Source: Caballeronia calidae (GTDB lineage Bacteria > Pseudomonadota > Gammaproteobacteria > Burkholderiales > Burkholderiaceae). Taken from it: DNA of 64,000 nt. The translations under genes and the position numbers were made by a program. The stretch is taken from NCBI RefSeq assembly GCF_900044055.2, contig NZ_FCOX02000022.1:57498-121497 (forward strand), in the 5' to 3' direction. Shown piece by piece: positions 54,606 through 63,883 of this stretch (the stretch's first letter is position 1; every line of letters starts with the position of its first letter). The notes below the pieces were generated by a model. That model had not been told where the DNA came from and searched no databases. It saw only the letters and a list, made by a program, of their open reading frames with translations.

Positions 54606-55367
54606 ATGAGCAGCATCTTTTCCTTTCCCAGACACCGGTTCTATGCATGCAGGAATTGCCAGAGGCTGGTCGCGTCTGACGCCGAGGTATGTCCGCATTG
54701 CGATATGGATCTTGGCCCAGAGAGCCAGGTTGGAGCGGGAGCAAGCCCGTTTGTCCGTTGGAATCGCACGGACGATGTTGCGGGTGCTGCCAACAAGCGC
54801 AGTGTTGTAATAAGGCGCTTCCTTGCTTTTGCCGTAGGCATGGTATTCCTCCTGACTCTCGCAATAAGCAAAATCATTTTCGTGGAGGTAGGGGAGCGCA
54901 ACGAAGCGGCGCCGGTGACGCAAGCGTACAGTGACCGAAATTCGCCGGGCATCGATGGAAGCCCTGACGAGGATGGCCCGAGCGCGGCGCGCCATGACAG
55001 CAAGGCAGTGGATCTGGCGGTGGCCGTACCGGACGAAGGTACGGTCGAGTCGAAAGCGATCCATATCGACGCCTCATCGCCCGTGAGCGAATCCACTTCG
55101 ACTGCTCATACCCGCGATGCGGAGGTGGCCCTTGCGCGATCGTGCGCCAACGTTGGCGCGTGGGCATGCGTTCGGGAACATGCGAGCAAAGCGCTTGCGC
55201 TCGATGCTCAACACGCCGAATCGCAGTCCCTACTGGAACAAGCGATCATGCGAACGGGGTGGAGGGCTAGTACGCCAGCAACGGCGCAATCACGTCAGAT
55301 CCCAACGACACACGGCACGACAAGAGAAGGCACCGCTTCAAAGACGCAAGACAGCCGCCCTCGATAG
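54606..55367 (+). CDS. Zinc-ribbon single-span membrane protein
   Basis: 253 aa from the ATG at 54606 with GAGGA 5 bp upstream. A four-Cys zinc ribbon FYACRNCQRLVASDAEVCPHC occupies about residues 11-31 in the cytoplasm. A membrane helix FLAFAVGMVFLLTLAISKII follows (about 72-91), then a long acidic/Ser-rich linker. A C-terminal helical segment CANVGAWACVREHASKALAL looks like a TPR-type hairpin with Cys pairs. I know no function for it. Its place inside a polysaccharide locus, just before the polymerase, suggests a regulatory or scaffolding role. Confidence 0.65.
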   Translation: MSSIFSFPRHRFYACRNCQRLVASDAEVCPHCDMDLGPESQVGAGASPFVRWNRTDDVAGAANKRSVVIRRFLAFAVGMVFLLTLAISKIIFVEVGERNEAAPVTQAYSDRNSPGIDGSPDEDGPSAARHDSKAVDLAVAVPDEGTVESKAIHIDASSPVSESTSTAHTRDAEVALARSCANVGAWACVREHASKALALDAQHAESQSLLEQAIMRTGWRASTPATAQSRQIPTTHGTTREGTASKTQDSRPR

Positions 55368-55650
55368 ACCGGCATAACGCGCCGGCGAAACGTAAGACCT
55401 TTGGCGGCATGTCGTGAAGCTTCACGCAGGTAGCGACGGCGTGCCGGGCAGAATCAATCCGTCAAAGTGTGCAAGCCCACATACTAACTAACGAATCGGT
55501 CGAATGATCCATTAAGTAAACGCGGCCGCCACGTCTCCCTGCAGGACTTCATCATTCTCGTGCCGCGCATCGCTCGGTAATCGATCAATCCAGCGCAGCG
55601 CGCGAAATCCCGGCGCGAACTGCAGCTCTTCATAGATAGTCCGATCGACA

Positions 55651-56961
55651 ATGAAAACAGGTAATTCGTCCCTCATCGACCGGTACTTTACTGTATGGGC
55701 GTTCGCCATGCCCATTACGTCGGTAGTTATCCTGCCTTCGATCCCTGGCAGCACCGCCGGCTATCTCTTGTGTTTTTTATCACTGCCGGTGGCGCTTGCA
55801 TGCGCCGGGACGGCTCGCAGTCGCTACATGGTTTTCCTGCTCGTCGCCGTTTTTTCATGGGCGGTGATGTTTCTCGGATCGCAATTGGCGAATGCGATGG
55901 CGCCTTACTTTCCGAATTTTACAAAAGTAGTATTGATGGACGAGACCGATCAGTGGACATTTATCTTAAGAAAGAGTCTATTCACACAGTCCATTTATCT
56001 CCTGGCGGTTGTGCTTTATGGCGCGTACCTGTACATCTTCTTCAAGCCCTCGTGGGAGCAGTGGCTGCTCGCTTCGGCGACGGTGCTTGCGCTCTACGGA
56101 ATGTATGAATTCGTATACTTTTGCGTGATGGGCAAGCCAGGCGATTTTCTTACCAATCGCGCGTTTGGTGCTGATTTTCAGAACAGCGGGGGAACCGCGG
56201 AAGAAGGCAATGTCATTGGAAGCCTCTTTCAGTCAGTTACGATTCATGGCTTCGAGATGCCGCGACTCAAGAGTCTTACCGGTGAACCGTCGATGTATGC
56301 TGTGTCGATGCTTCCCTTCTGGATCTATTTCAACGCGACATCGAAAATTCGCTGGCCTGTCTGGATTCTCGGAGCGTCGCTCGTCATGAGCACGTCATCG
56401 ACAGCTTTCATTGGATTCTGCGTCTACGCGTTGATCCGGCTCAGTAAGCTTCGCTTCAATCCGGTAAAGGTGATACTCGGGATTCTGTTGCTGGGCGTGG
56501 TGGCTTATGTGGCAAGGAACTACATCGCCGACATGTTCCAGCAACTCATCATCGACAAAATGGATGGTAACAACGTATCCGGGGCCGAGCGATCTGATCT
56601 CTTCCGCGCGTCTCTCGATCTTTGGATGGACGGATCGCTCGCCAATCAGTTGTTCGGGATCGGCTTCGGATACATAAGATCGACGGATCTGCTCACCACG
56701 ATGCTTGTCAACACTGGACTGATCGGAACGCTTTCCCTAAGTCTGCTCTTGTTGTACCCGGCCTTCAGGCTGGATTCGGACGTGAGGGGGACGGCGCTAC
56801 GTCAGTGCTGTGTCGCGACGTGGGTGATGCTGATGGTGTCCGTACCGGAGTTTGCCTATCTCGCGCCGTGGACTTTCGTTGCAATTGCTTATTCACGGTT
56901 GCGACAGCAGCGGTTTGCAAGGGCTTACGAAAATCGGCAGATCGATGTCCAGCTGACGTAG
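55651..56961 (+). CDS. Wzy-like O-antigen/exopolysaccharide polymerase
   Basis: 436 aa with about 11 membrane segments and a large periplasmic loop between residues about 165 and 215 (FLTNRAFGADFQNSGGTAEE). GEPSMYAVSMLPFWIYF and the later NQLFGIGFGYIRSTD match the O-antigen ligase/polymerase superfamily pattern. It should join lipid-linked repeats in the periplasm. Sequences of the family diverge strongly, so the call rests on topology and on the lack of any other polymerase in locus 2. The 283-bp stretch before it (55368-55650) has no gene. Confidence 0.78.
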   Translation: MKTGNSSLIDRYFTVWAFAMPITSVVILPSIPGSTAGYLLCFLSLPVALACAGTARSRYMVFLLVAVFSWAVMFLGSQLANAMAPYFPNFTKVVLMDETDQWTFILRKSLFTQSIYLLAVVLYGAYLYIFFKPSWEQWLLASATVLALYGMYEFVYFCVMGKPGDFLTNRAFGADFQNSGGTAEEGNVIGSLFQSVTIHGFEMPRLKSLTGEPSMYAVSMLPFWIYFNATSKIRWPVWILGASLVMSTSSTAFIGFCVYALIRLSKLRFNPVKVILGILLLGVVAYVARNYIADMFQQLIIDKMDGNNVSGAERSDLFRASLDLWMDGSLANQLFGIGFGYIRSTDLLTTMLVNTGLIGTLSLSLLLLYPAFRLDSDVRGTALRQCCVATWVMLMVSVPEFAYLAPWTFVAIAYSRLRQQRFARAYENRQIDVQLT

Positions 56962-57015
56962 GCCTCGAGCGGAGCAGTGAATGAATCGTGGTGCGCTCCG
57001 CCGCGCCCTGGCTTG

Positions 57016-58131
57016 TCAAGGCATCTGATTCTTCGCGATGAAATTTCTGACGGTTTCGAAAAGGGGCTTACGGGTCTTGCCATCGTCGTTGATCAAACCG
57101 TAATTTCCGTCCCCTCCATATCGGAGGTCGTCATAGAGTTCGTACAGAACCACACTCTGAATGCCATAAGTCTTTGCATTGGCGACATATCCCGCGAGTG
57201 CCTCATTACCTGTCAAGTAGGATCCCGCATCTCCGTCCTTGTAGTCCGGTCGCACACCGAATTCGGTGATCCAGATCGGCTTGCCGTAAGCCACGCGCAG
57301 ATGTTCTAAAACATTGGTGCGCGCATCTCCCGCGGCTGTGATCGAACCCATATCGGAATACCAATGCCATGCGGTGATGTCCCAATTGACGATGGGGTGT
57401 CCACGAGTGCCGTCTGGCTGCGAACCCTCATGCAGCATGTCGGAGAAGCCGTAATGGATCCAGCCCAGTGCAGAGAGCACGATCTTGGCTGACGGATCGA
57501 TCTCCTTTACCCCCGCAATCATGCCGAGGAGCGATCCTCGTGCTTTCTTGAACTTGGTGTTGTCATAGTCGGCAGGTTCGTTGCCGCTGGCCCCAGCATG
57601 AATGACGTCGATTTCGAGTTCGTTACCTACCTGGTAGTAGCTTACGGCCCCTTTCAGTATCATCGCGGCCGTGCGACCAAGACTGTAGCCATCCGCGTAC
57701 GCAGCCGCCTCATCTTTATGGCTCTGGGCGGCCGGCGTCAATACCGCGAGTACACCAATGCAGTGCGACTGTGCTGCTCTGGCGAGTTCGGACACGGTTC
57801 TCGCGCCTTCCGCATCGCTAACGTCCTGTCTGTATATCGTCGCGCCGAGTTCGCGAAGTTGCGACAGCTGGAGATCGAAGCTGCTTTCCGAATACGCGCC
57901 GCCTTGCTGCACGTGACCATTTATTCCATAAAAAATCCCTGTCGTTCTCGTTCCGCAGGTGATCTTGGGTGGGGGCGGCAAAGTAGCGTTGGCATTTTCG
58001 ACTGTCCCTTGTGCGGCATCGTGGGCGCCGTGTGGTACTTTGGAGCGGGAGTGATCGGCATATAGCAGTATTCCCAGCCACATTCCAGCGCCCATCAGCG
58101 TGGCCGCAATGATCAAGGTTCGTCTGGACAT
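57016..58131 (-). CDS. Membrane-anchored glycoside-hydrolase-like protein, paralogue of the 39180-40622 lipoprotein
   Basis: 371 aa. The N-terminus has an uncleaved-looking anchor (LIIAATLMGAGMWLGILLYA) and no lipobox. The barrel starts GIFYGINGHVQQGGAYSESS. The acid/base Glu is in YYQVGNELEI and the nucleophile Glu in IWITEFGVRP; NWDITAWHWYSDMG is shared with the paralogue. It lacks the Ig-like domain of the lipoprotein copy. A periplasmic role in trimming or release of the locus 2 polymer, as for PslG, is plausible. It lies 100 bp downstream of the second Wzc gene on the same strand, probably in one operon. Confidence 0.85.
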   Translation of the reverse strand: MSRRTLIIAATLMGAGMWLGILLYADHSRSKVPHGAHDAAQGTVENANATLPPPPKITCGTRTTGIFYGINGHVQQGGAYSESSFDLQLSQLRELGATIYRQDVSDAEGARTVSELARAAQSHCIGVLAVLTPAAQSHKDEAAAYADGYSLGRTAAMILKGAVSYYQVGNELEIDVIHAGASGNEPADYDNTKFKKARGSLLGMIAGVKEIDPSAKIVLSALGWIHYGFSDMLHEGSQPDGTRGHPIVNWDITAWHWYSDMGSITAAGDARTNVLEHLRVAYGKPIWITEFGVRPDYKDGDAGSYLTGNEALAGYVANAKTYGIQSVVLYELYDDLRYGGDGNYGLINDDGKTRKPLFETVRNFIAKNQMP

Positions 58132-58231
58132 ATCGCTTACACTTGTCGAAGCTGAGTGGTGGAGCGTTCGATAAGAATAGTGTCAGCCAAAAGCAGCACT
58201 ATGAGACGTTTGAACCTCAATCCAAAGGAAG

Positions 58232-60592
58232 TCACTGTATCGTGCGCATGTACTCCGAAGGGTATCCATAGCTTCGCCAATTACTTGACCGCATGGGTAT
58301 CGCGTTGAACACCGATCCGAGAAGGTTTCCTCCCGCACGCTGCAGTTTCCTCACAGTGTCCGATATCTCGTCTTCGCTTTGCATCCCGGACCGAAGCACG
58401 AGGATGGTTGCGCCGGCCTGCCGCGCGATGATCGCGGCATCGGTTAAAACCAGGATCGGCGGTGTGTCGACCAACACTACATCGAACTGTTCGCTGAGCT
58501 CGTTAAGGGTCTTCTTGCACTCAGGCATCATCAGAAGTTCGGACGGGTTGCTTGGATAGGAACCGCACGACATGAAGGACAGGCCAGGCACGCCAACAGA
58601 ACGGATGGCATCGGACACGTGCATGGTCCCTCCGAGAACGTCGGCAAGACCGCCTGGATTCGATTGCCTGAAAAAGGAAGCGAGATTGCCGCGTCGCATG
58701 TCAGCGTCAATCAGGAGAACACGCAATCGGATTTCGGCGAGGAGAACCGCCAGGTTGGCTGCAACGAAGCTCTTGCCCGCGGAGGGGCTCGGACCCGTCA
58801 ACATGGCGATATTGATTCGCCTCTGCGCCAGTTCCTCGCATACCTCCGTGCGCACCGCGCGGAGTGCCTCGACCGCAGGTTCATTCGGAAATCTCAGCGC
58901 AAGGAGTCGCGCGCGCTCCCGTACTATTTCCGGCGTAACGCTGGGTCCTTCAAGCTGCGGATTGCGATGAGAGTCGCGTAGCTCACCGGATTTGATCAAA
59001 CTCGTCGAGCCAGCGGATGAGCGGGGTGACACATGCCGCATCGTCGTGGTCGCAATCTCCTGATCCAGTTGAGCCTGTTTCTGGCTGAACAACACTTCAC
59101 CGATCACTGGCACGCTCAAGCGACGCTCCACGAAGAAGGGGTCTGTGACACCGGTCATTACGTGACGACGCAGAAAGATGAGCAACATGCCGCCTAAGAA
59201 GCCAAGTCCGCCGCCCGCTCCGATGATAAGAAGGCGATTCGGCTTGATTGGCTTGTATTGACGCAAAGCCTTATCCACTATCTGGGCGCCGCCGCTCGTG
59301 CTGGCACGTCGGACCGAAAGCTCCTCGGCCTTGTTGACCATGCTGAGATAGATCGCTTCGGCGACTTTTGCGTCCCGCGTAAGCTCTGCGCTGCGCCGCT
59401 CGGACGTGGGCATCCTGCCGAAGCGTGTATCGAACGCGCTACTTGCTTTCTGCAACTGGGCAAGCTGCTTATCGATGTTTTGCACTTGCGGGCTATTCGC
59501 GGTGAAGAGCTGCATCAACTGCGTCCGCTGCAATTGCAAGCTGGCGAGCCGTTGCTGAAGTTCGATGCTGCCTTGAAGATAAGCTTGCGCTTCGGCCGTC
59601 GGATGCAGTGATTGCGACGATGACTGATAGCTGCTAAGGGCTTCCTCTGAACGCCTCAGATCGGCGCCCAGGCGAGGCAGCTCCTGGCGGATGAATTCGA
59701 GGGTGTTCGTGTCGTTGAGTTGCTGCCGCTTCACGGCCGTCGCAATGTATTGCTCGGCGAGGGCATTGGCGACGTCCGCTGTCAGTATCGGGTGAGACGA
59801 GGTGAAGGATATCTGAACGATACCCGTATCCTTCGTCACCTCTGCGACGCGGATTTGGCGTCGCATCGTTTCGATCGCATCGAAGGTATTGTGGTGGACG
59901 ACCTTGAATTGCGTCCCGGGCCTGGCGACGATCTCGTTGATGGTTATCGAAACGCCCTCCGCGGACTTGGCTTGTGTCCCGACAATGCCGCGCAGCATGA
60001 TCTCTCCATCCGGACCGCGCAGTTCATAACTTCCCTTGTCCAGAACCGTCAGTTCCAGCGGCTTTTCCTCCAGAGTCGGAGGCACATAGAGCGAGCCTAC
60101 TCGTAGCTTTTCGCCGCCCCATGCAAATGAATCCAGCCCGAGCCACGGCGACGAGGGATGGCCTTGCTTTGCCAACAGCTCCGCCACGCGACCCAATATC
60201 GGAAATGTGTGGGGCTTCACCTCGACGTCAAACCCGAACCGCCCGATCACGGGTTCCAGCACGGAACGGCTTTGCATCACGGCGATTTCTGCCGCCGTGG
60301 CCTGATGTCCCGATTGCTGCTGCTGTTGTTGTACCGTATTCGTCTGACTTGAAATGCCGAGCGCGTTCAAGTCGGTCGGGTCGACCCGAACGATGGCGTC
60401 TGCGGAATAGATCGGCGTGGCAAGAAACGCATAGGCGGCGGCCAGCGCGGCCGCGCCCACCACGCATGCCAGCAGCGTCCAAACGTGATCGCGCATCAAG
60501 AAAAGCGTGTCACGCAATGAGGAGCCTCCGTCGCTGTTGCCGGCGCGGGAGGAAAGTCGAGCATCGATGAAAGGTGAGTTCAAAGTCGCCAT
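58232..60592 (-). CDS. Second Wzc-type polysaccharide co-polymerase with tyrosine kinase domain
   Basis: 786 aa from the ATG at 60592; a TTG two codons earlier is also possible and no good ribosome site decides. The Wzz domain has a first membrane segment near residues 38-58 and a second near 455-475. An uninterrupted run of six glutamines lies near residue 90 in the periplasmic part. The kinase has Walker A GPSPSAGKS, Walker A' VLLIDADMRRG and Walker B FDVVLVDTPP. The C-terminal tyrosine cluster is short (YGYPSEY). It shares architecture with the Wzc of locus 1 but little sequence outside motifs. No Wza or Wzb gene lies nearby. Confidence 0.92.
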   Translation of the reverse strand: MATLNSPFIDARLSSRAGNSDGGSSLRDTLFLMRDHVWTLLACVVGAAALAAAYAFLATPIYSADAIVRVDPTDLNALGISSQTNTVQQQQQQSGHQATAAEIAVMQSRSVLEPVIGRFGFDVEVKPHTFPILGRVAELLAKQGHPSSPWLGLDSFAWGGEKLRVGSLYVPPTLEEKPLELTVLDKGSYELRGPDGEIMLRGIVGTQAKSAEGVSITINEIVARPGTQFKVVHHNTFDAIETMRRQIRVAEVTKDTGIVQISFTSSHPILTADVANALAEQYIATAVKRQQLNDTNTLEFIRQELPRLGADLRRSEEALSSYQSSSQSLHPTAEAQAYLQGSIELQQRLASLQLQRTQLMQLFTANSPQVQNIDKQLAQLQKASSAFDTRFGRMPTSERRSAELTRDAKVAEAIYLSMVNKAEELSVRRASTSGGAQIVDKALRQYKPIKPNRLLIIGAGGGLGFLGGMLLIFLRRHVMTGVTDPFFVERRLSVPVIGEVLFSQKQAQLDQEIATTTMRHVSPRSSAGSTSLIKSGELRDSHRNPQLEGPSVTPEIVRERARLLALRFPNEPAVEALRAVRTEVCEELAQRRINIAMLTGPSPSAGKSFVAANLAVLLAEIRLRVLLIDADMRRGNLASFFRQSNPGGLADVLGGTMHVSDAIRSVGVPGLSFMSCGSYPSNPSELLMMPECKKTLNELSEQFDVVLVDTPPILVLTDAAIIARQAGATILVLRSGMQSEDEISDTVRKLQRAGGNLLGSVFNAIPMRSSNWRSYGYPSEYMRTIQ

Positions 60593-60662
60593 CTCCAAGG
60601 TCGGGGCAGTTAGAAACTTCCGGCCGATACACTCGCACTGGCAAGGCGCTTAGTGGTTGGCG

Positions 60663-61670
60663 CTATGAAACATCCACATATTCAGGCTGGCTTGCGCTTA
60701 CTCCCCGGTTTCGCGCACGGTATTCGGTGGGCGACATGGAGAACTGCTTTCTGAACAACTTGGACATCCGTTCCCCGTTGCTCAGGCCTGTCCGGCGAGC
60801 GATCTTGTCAATGGGGAGTTCGCTACTCGTCAGCAACTGGCAACTGAGTTGCAGGCGCGCGCGCAACAGGTATTGCGAAGGCGTGAGTCCGATCTCCCGC
60901 TTGAACAGCCGCCAGAAGTTTCGCTCACTCATTGCGGCAAGTCGCGCAGCGTCGATCATGGAGACCGGGTTGCCGCAATTGCGCTCCAGCCAACGCGCGG
61001 ATTCCCTTGCCTTCTCGGCTACGGTCGGCGTACCCAGCTTGCTCAAGATGCTCGATACGTGCTGGTCGTTGTTGAACACGAGACGCTCGGCCACCGACGC
61101 CGCGATATCGTAGCCAATATCCCGTTTGAGCAGCGCCAGCGAATGGACCAGGGCATCGCTGCGGTCGGCCTGGGGCCGGCTAGCATCCTTCGCCGAGGCG
61201 TCGCGTTCAAGAAACGACCAGTTGCTGAATATCAGACCGGCGGTCGTCAAAAGCTCGTGCCCGTTGCCCAGCGCGTTGATCGCGATGCCCTGGGAAGCTG
61301 CGACTTTCAGCAGATGAATGAGTCGGTCGTCTTCCGAGGCACGCGTGGCGCCTGCTCCACCGGCGACATAGATGGCATCGAAGTCATGCAAGCACTGTGC
61401 ATCCAGGCGTTCTGTGAACACGCACACAGAGGAAGAGCACGTAACCATGCCCCCACGGGCAGATATCAAACAAACGTTATAAGTCAGGCCCTTTCTGTCG
61501 ACGGACTCTTGCAATTCGTTTGCCATATGGAGGGCTTCTATCATCGTGCCGGTTGCGGTGAGAGAGAAGCCGTCGTATAAAACGATGCCTATGCGCTTAA
61601 CAACGTTCCCGGCGGATCGCTTGGCGTCACTGCTGAACTCTGCTTTGCAGGCGTAGATGGCGCGAGACAT
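60663..61670 (-). CDS. GlxA-type AraC-family transcriptional regulator
   Basis: 335 aa. A DJ-1/PfpI-like domain fills residues about 25-200 (RIGIVLYDGFSLTATGTMIEAL, then AIYVAGGAGATRAS). The nucleophile-elbow Cys of active DJ-1 enzymes is replaced: INALGNGHELLTTAGL has Gly-Asn, so it is a sensor rather than an enzyme. A C-terminal AraC domain with two helix-turn-helix units follows (MIDAARLAAMSERNFWRLFKRE and IDKIARRTGLSNGERMSKLFRK). It lies 70 bp upstream of the second wzc on the same strand and may control that unit. Confidence 0.9.
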   Translation of the reverse strand: MSRAIYACKAEFSSDAKRSAGNVVKRIGIVLYDGFSLTATGTMIEALHMANELQESVDRKGLTYNVCLISARGGMVTCSSSVCVFTERLDAQCLHDFDAIYVAGGAGATRASEDDRLIHLLKVAASQGIAINALGNGHELLTTAGLIFSNWSFLERDASAKDASRPQADRSDALVHSLALLKRDIGYDIAASVAERLVFNNDQHVSSILSKLGTPTVAEKARESARWLERNCGNPVSMIDAARLAAMSERNFWRLFKREIGLTPSQYLLRARLQLSCQLLTSSELPIDKIARRTGLSNGERMSKLFRKQFSMSPTEYRARNRGVSASQPEYVDVS

Positions 61671-62533
61671 GGCCGTGATTCCTCAAAGGTTCATATCATT
61701 AATTAAATGCCCTTTGCACATACTGTGTACTGCGTAATATGTCACGGGGAGGATGAACCTGTTTGCTGTACCTTCATGATGGCAGGAGTCAAAGACAGTC
61801 TGCGATCGAGAAACGATACGACATTCCTGAGTTCATGTATCGACGCGCTTGTTGCGTGAAGCGGTGTACTGACGATGTATCCGATGAACCTATGATCTAC
61901 TGGATCCAATGAGGGGTTTACACGCAGCCATACTCATTGGGAAAACGAACGTTTGTAAAGTAGAGCTGTGAATGTAATTGAATCGATAGTATTCAGATGC
62001 CACCACAAGTGCGAAGGCGCGAGCGCCAAAGCTATCGATGATCTCGATACTGCATCCTTGAATCTCTAACGACTGTGGGGAACCGCACACTAGCTATTTT
62101 TGAAATAATCGGGTCAGTAAGTTTTGCATCGTTATGACGGAAGATCGCTCCGTAGCCCCGTGGCGCTTATGGGGGCGGGGTAAAGCCACGGCGCGAGACT
62201 GCCAGCGGTCGCACCTCGCAAACGTTTTTTCTGGCCCCTCCTTGTGGAAACCCCGAGGTTGTTGATAGGGATTCTCCTCATTGACTTAGGTGCATGCTCT
62301 GCGTTGGATAAGGCGGTGATTTTCTGCTTCAAAATTGCCAGACGTCCATTGCCGAAAAACGCCGTTGTGGTTTCTTACCCGTTGTTTAACAGAAGTTTGG
62401 CATTTCGAATGCGATGAAGGAAGGAAAAAGGGTCACAGGTTTAGCGAATGCTTTCGACCTAAGGTAACTCGAAAGCATCCCTCGGTGAGCAGCGATTTCG
62501 GAGCTCGCGCGTCATATTCCGGGGACGAGGATG
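61671..62533. other. Intergenic region at the right border of locus 2
   Basis: A+T-rich, no supported gene; short ORFs are in conflicting frames. It should contain the promoter of the AraC-type regulator. It ends at copy B of the dispersed element. Confidence 0.5.
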
Positions 62534-62592
62534 CTTGGCAGGATTGACCAAGGTGTTGGCCAGATTTTTTTTCTTCATGACGTATGCTAGGT
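62534..62592. repeat. Dispersed ~60-bp element, copy B
   Basis: Identical to copy A (41878-41937) over the first 27 bp and similar over the next 30. In one plus-strand frame both copies read LGRIDQGVG, then FF, x, H, and end at a stop codon in the same place. Confidence 0.7.
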
Positions 62593-62930
62593 ACGACGGA
62601 CGGCACGGTGATGATGCAAATCACGCGGCAAGTTTTGACGGCGTCCTTGCGAGTGCGGGCGGGTCTGGGCATGGCGTCGCTGCGCGGGCTGTCGCCGAAC
62701 AGAATCGTTCCGGGCTATCTGTAATCCGCTACGCGACGTTGCAGAAGCGCCGGGAGCGTAGAAAGCGCCGGACGATCTACTTTCTAAAAGGCCTCATGAA
62801 AAGGGCATTGAGGCGAAAACTGGATCATCGCCAGCGTGGGCGCCGCTGCAGTGCTTCGAATCAATCGAGCGGATGAGTGCGTGAGCGCGCAGGCGAATCG
62901 ATGACGTCTCCTTCGATAGGACAAGTAGAA

Positions 62931-63182
62931 ATGTTCAGAGATCCGATGAGACTTGTTCTAGCCGTATTCACGATTTTTTTCTGGGTCACGGTCGCGCTTG
63001 CGCTGTTGGCGGTCGCCGACCTGCTAAGACCCGGCTCTCGAGACGAATCGGTTTCGCGTCGCAACCGTGCCGACGAGCCCGCGCGTCGACGAGGCTTCGT
63101 CGGCGTGGCCCTGAAATCCAGGCGCCGCATTGCGTCCTATCGCTCTACTTCTTCAGATCGCTCATCCAACTATCCGGATTGA
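62931..63182 (+). CDS. Small single-span membrane protein, uncertain
   Basis: 83 codons from an ATG with AGGA 9 bp upstream. One hydrophobic helix LVLAVFTIFFWVTVALALLA is followed by a strongly basic tail (RRR and SRRR clusters). No known family recognised. Longer starts at 62877 (GTG) and 62901 are possible. The stretch 62593-62930 otherwise shows no gene. Confidence 0.45.
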   Translation: MFRDPMRLVLAVFTIFFWVTVALALLAVADLLRPGSRDESVSRRNRADEPARRRGFVGVALKSRRRIASYRSTSSDRSSNYPD

Positions 63183-63343
63183 GGGACTAACCTTGTCCCA
63201 CGTTTGATGCTGGCCCCCGGTAGTTCTCAACGCGGCCTTGCCCTTGCTTAGCGGCGGCCCGATTTCACCATCATCGAGATCACGCGACGCGGTCGCATCG
63301 AAAGCCTTTCCAGTGCCAACATCTGGAATTGCGATGGGATGCG

Positions 63344-63604
63344 TCAGGGGAGCGCTCCGCCTTCCGCGGCTGAGGCACTGTCATCGTCCGTTCCCGGAAC
63401 ATTGTCCATGCCAGGCTTTATGCGCTGACCAAGCCAGATTCGACGCGACGATTTGGCGGAATGCTGCTGAGCACTCTCCGGTTGGCATAGCTTGAGCAGG
63501 GCTCGCAAGTCCTTTAGCGGGACCGCGACGGCTCGCATGCGCAGGCGTTCGGCCTGATCGACGAGCTTCTGAACGCGCTCGATGGACTGCTCGTGTGATT
63601 CCAT
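63344..63604 (-). CDS. Small hypothetical protein, low support
   Basis: 86 codons encoding a helical N-terminus ESHEQSIERVQKLVDQAERL and a basic/acidic tail. The regular heptad-like spacing is protein-like, but there is no clear ribosome site and no family recognised. It may be spurious; the surrounding 63183-63883 shows nothing else. Confidence 0.28.
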   Translation of the reverse strand: MESHEQSIERVQKLVDQAERLRMRAVAVPLKDLRALLKLCQPESAQQHSAKSSRRIWLGQRIKPGMDNVPGTDDDSASAAEGGALP

Positions 63605-63883
63605 GCAAAGCTCGTTTGTTGAACACCGGCCCACTTCCAGGAAATCGGTCCCAAGCGAGAGATTGCTTCGTTGACTCGCTCCGCGGCGAAACGTGCTGTT
63701 GTGAACCGAGCTAAGACGAGCGTTTCGAGCCGCTGCGGCTCGAACGGAATTACGCATTGATTCGGCGCGCTCAATACTGCGCGCCGCCATCACGCAGATG
63801 ATGATCGATAAGTCGTGCGAGCATGATAAGCGCTATTCTGTCGCGACAAAATAGCGCGTGCCGGTTCCGGCGTGCCGGCGACT

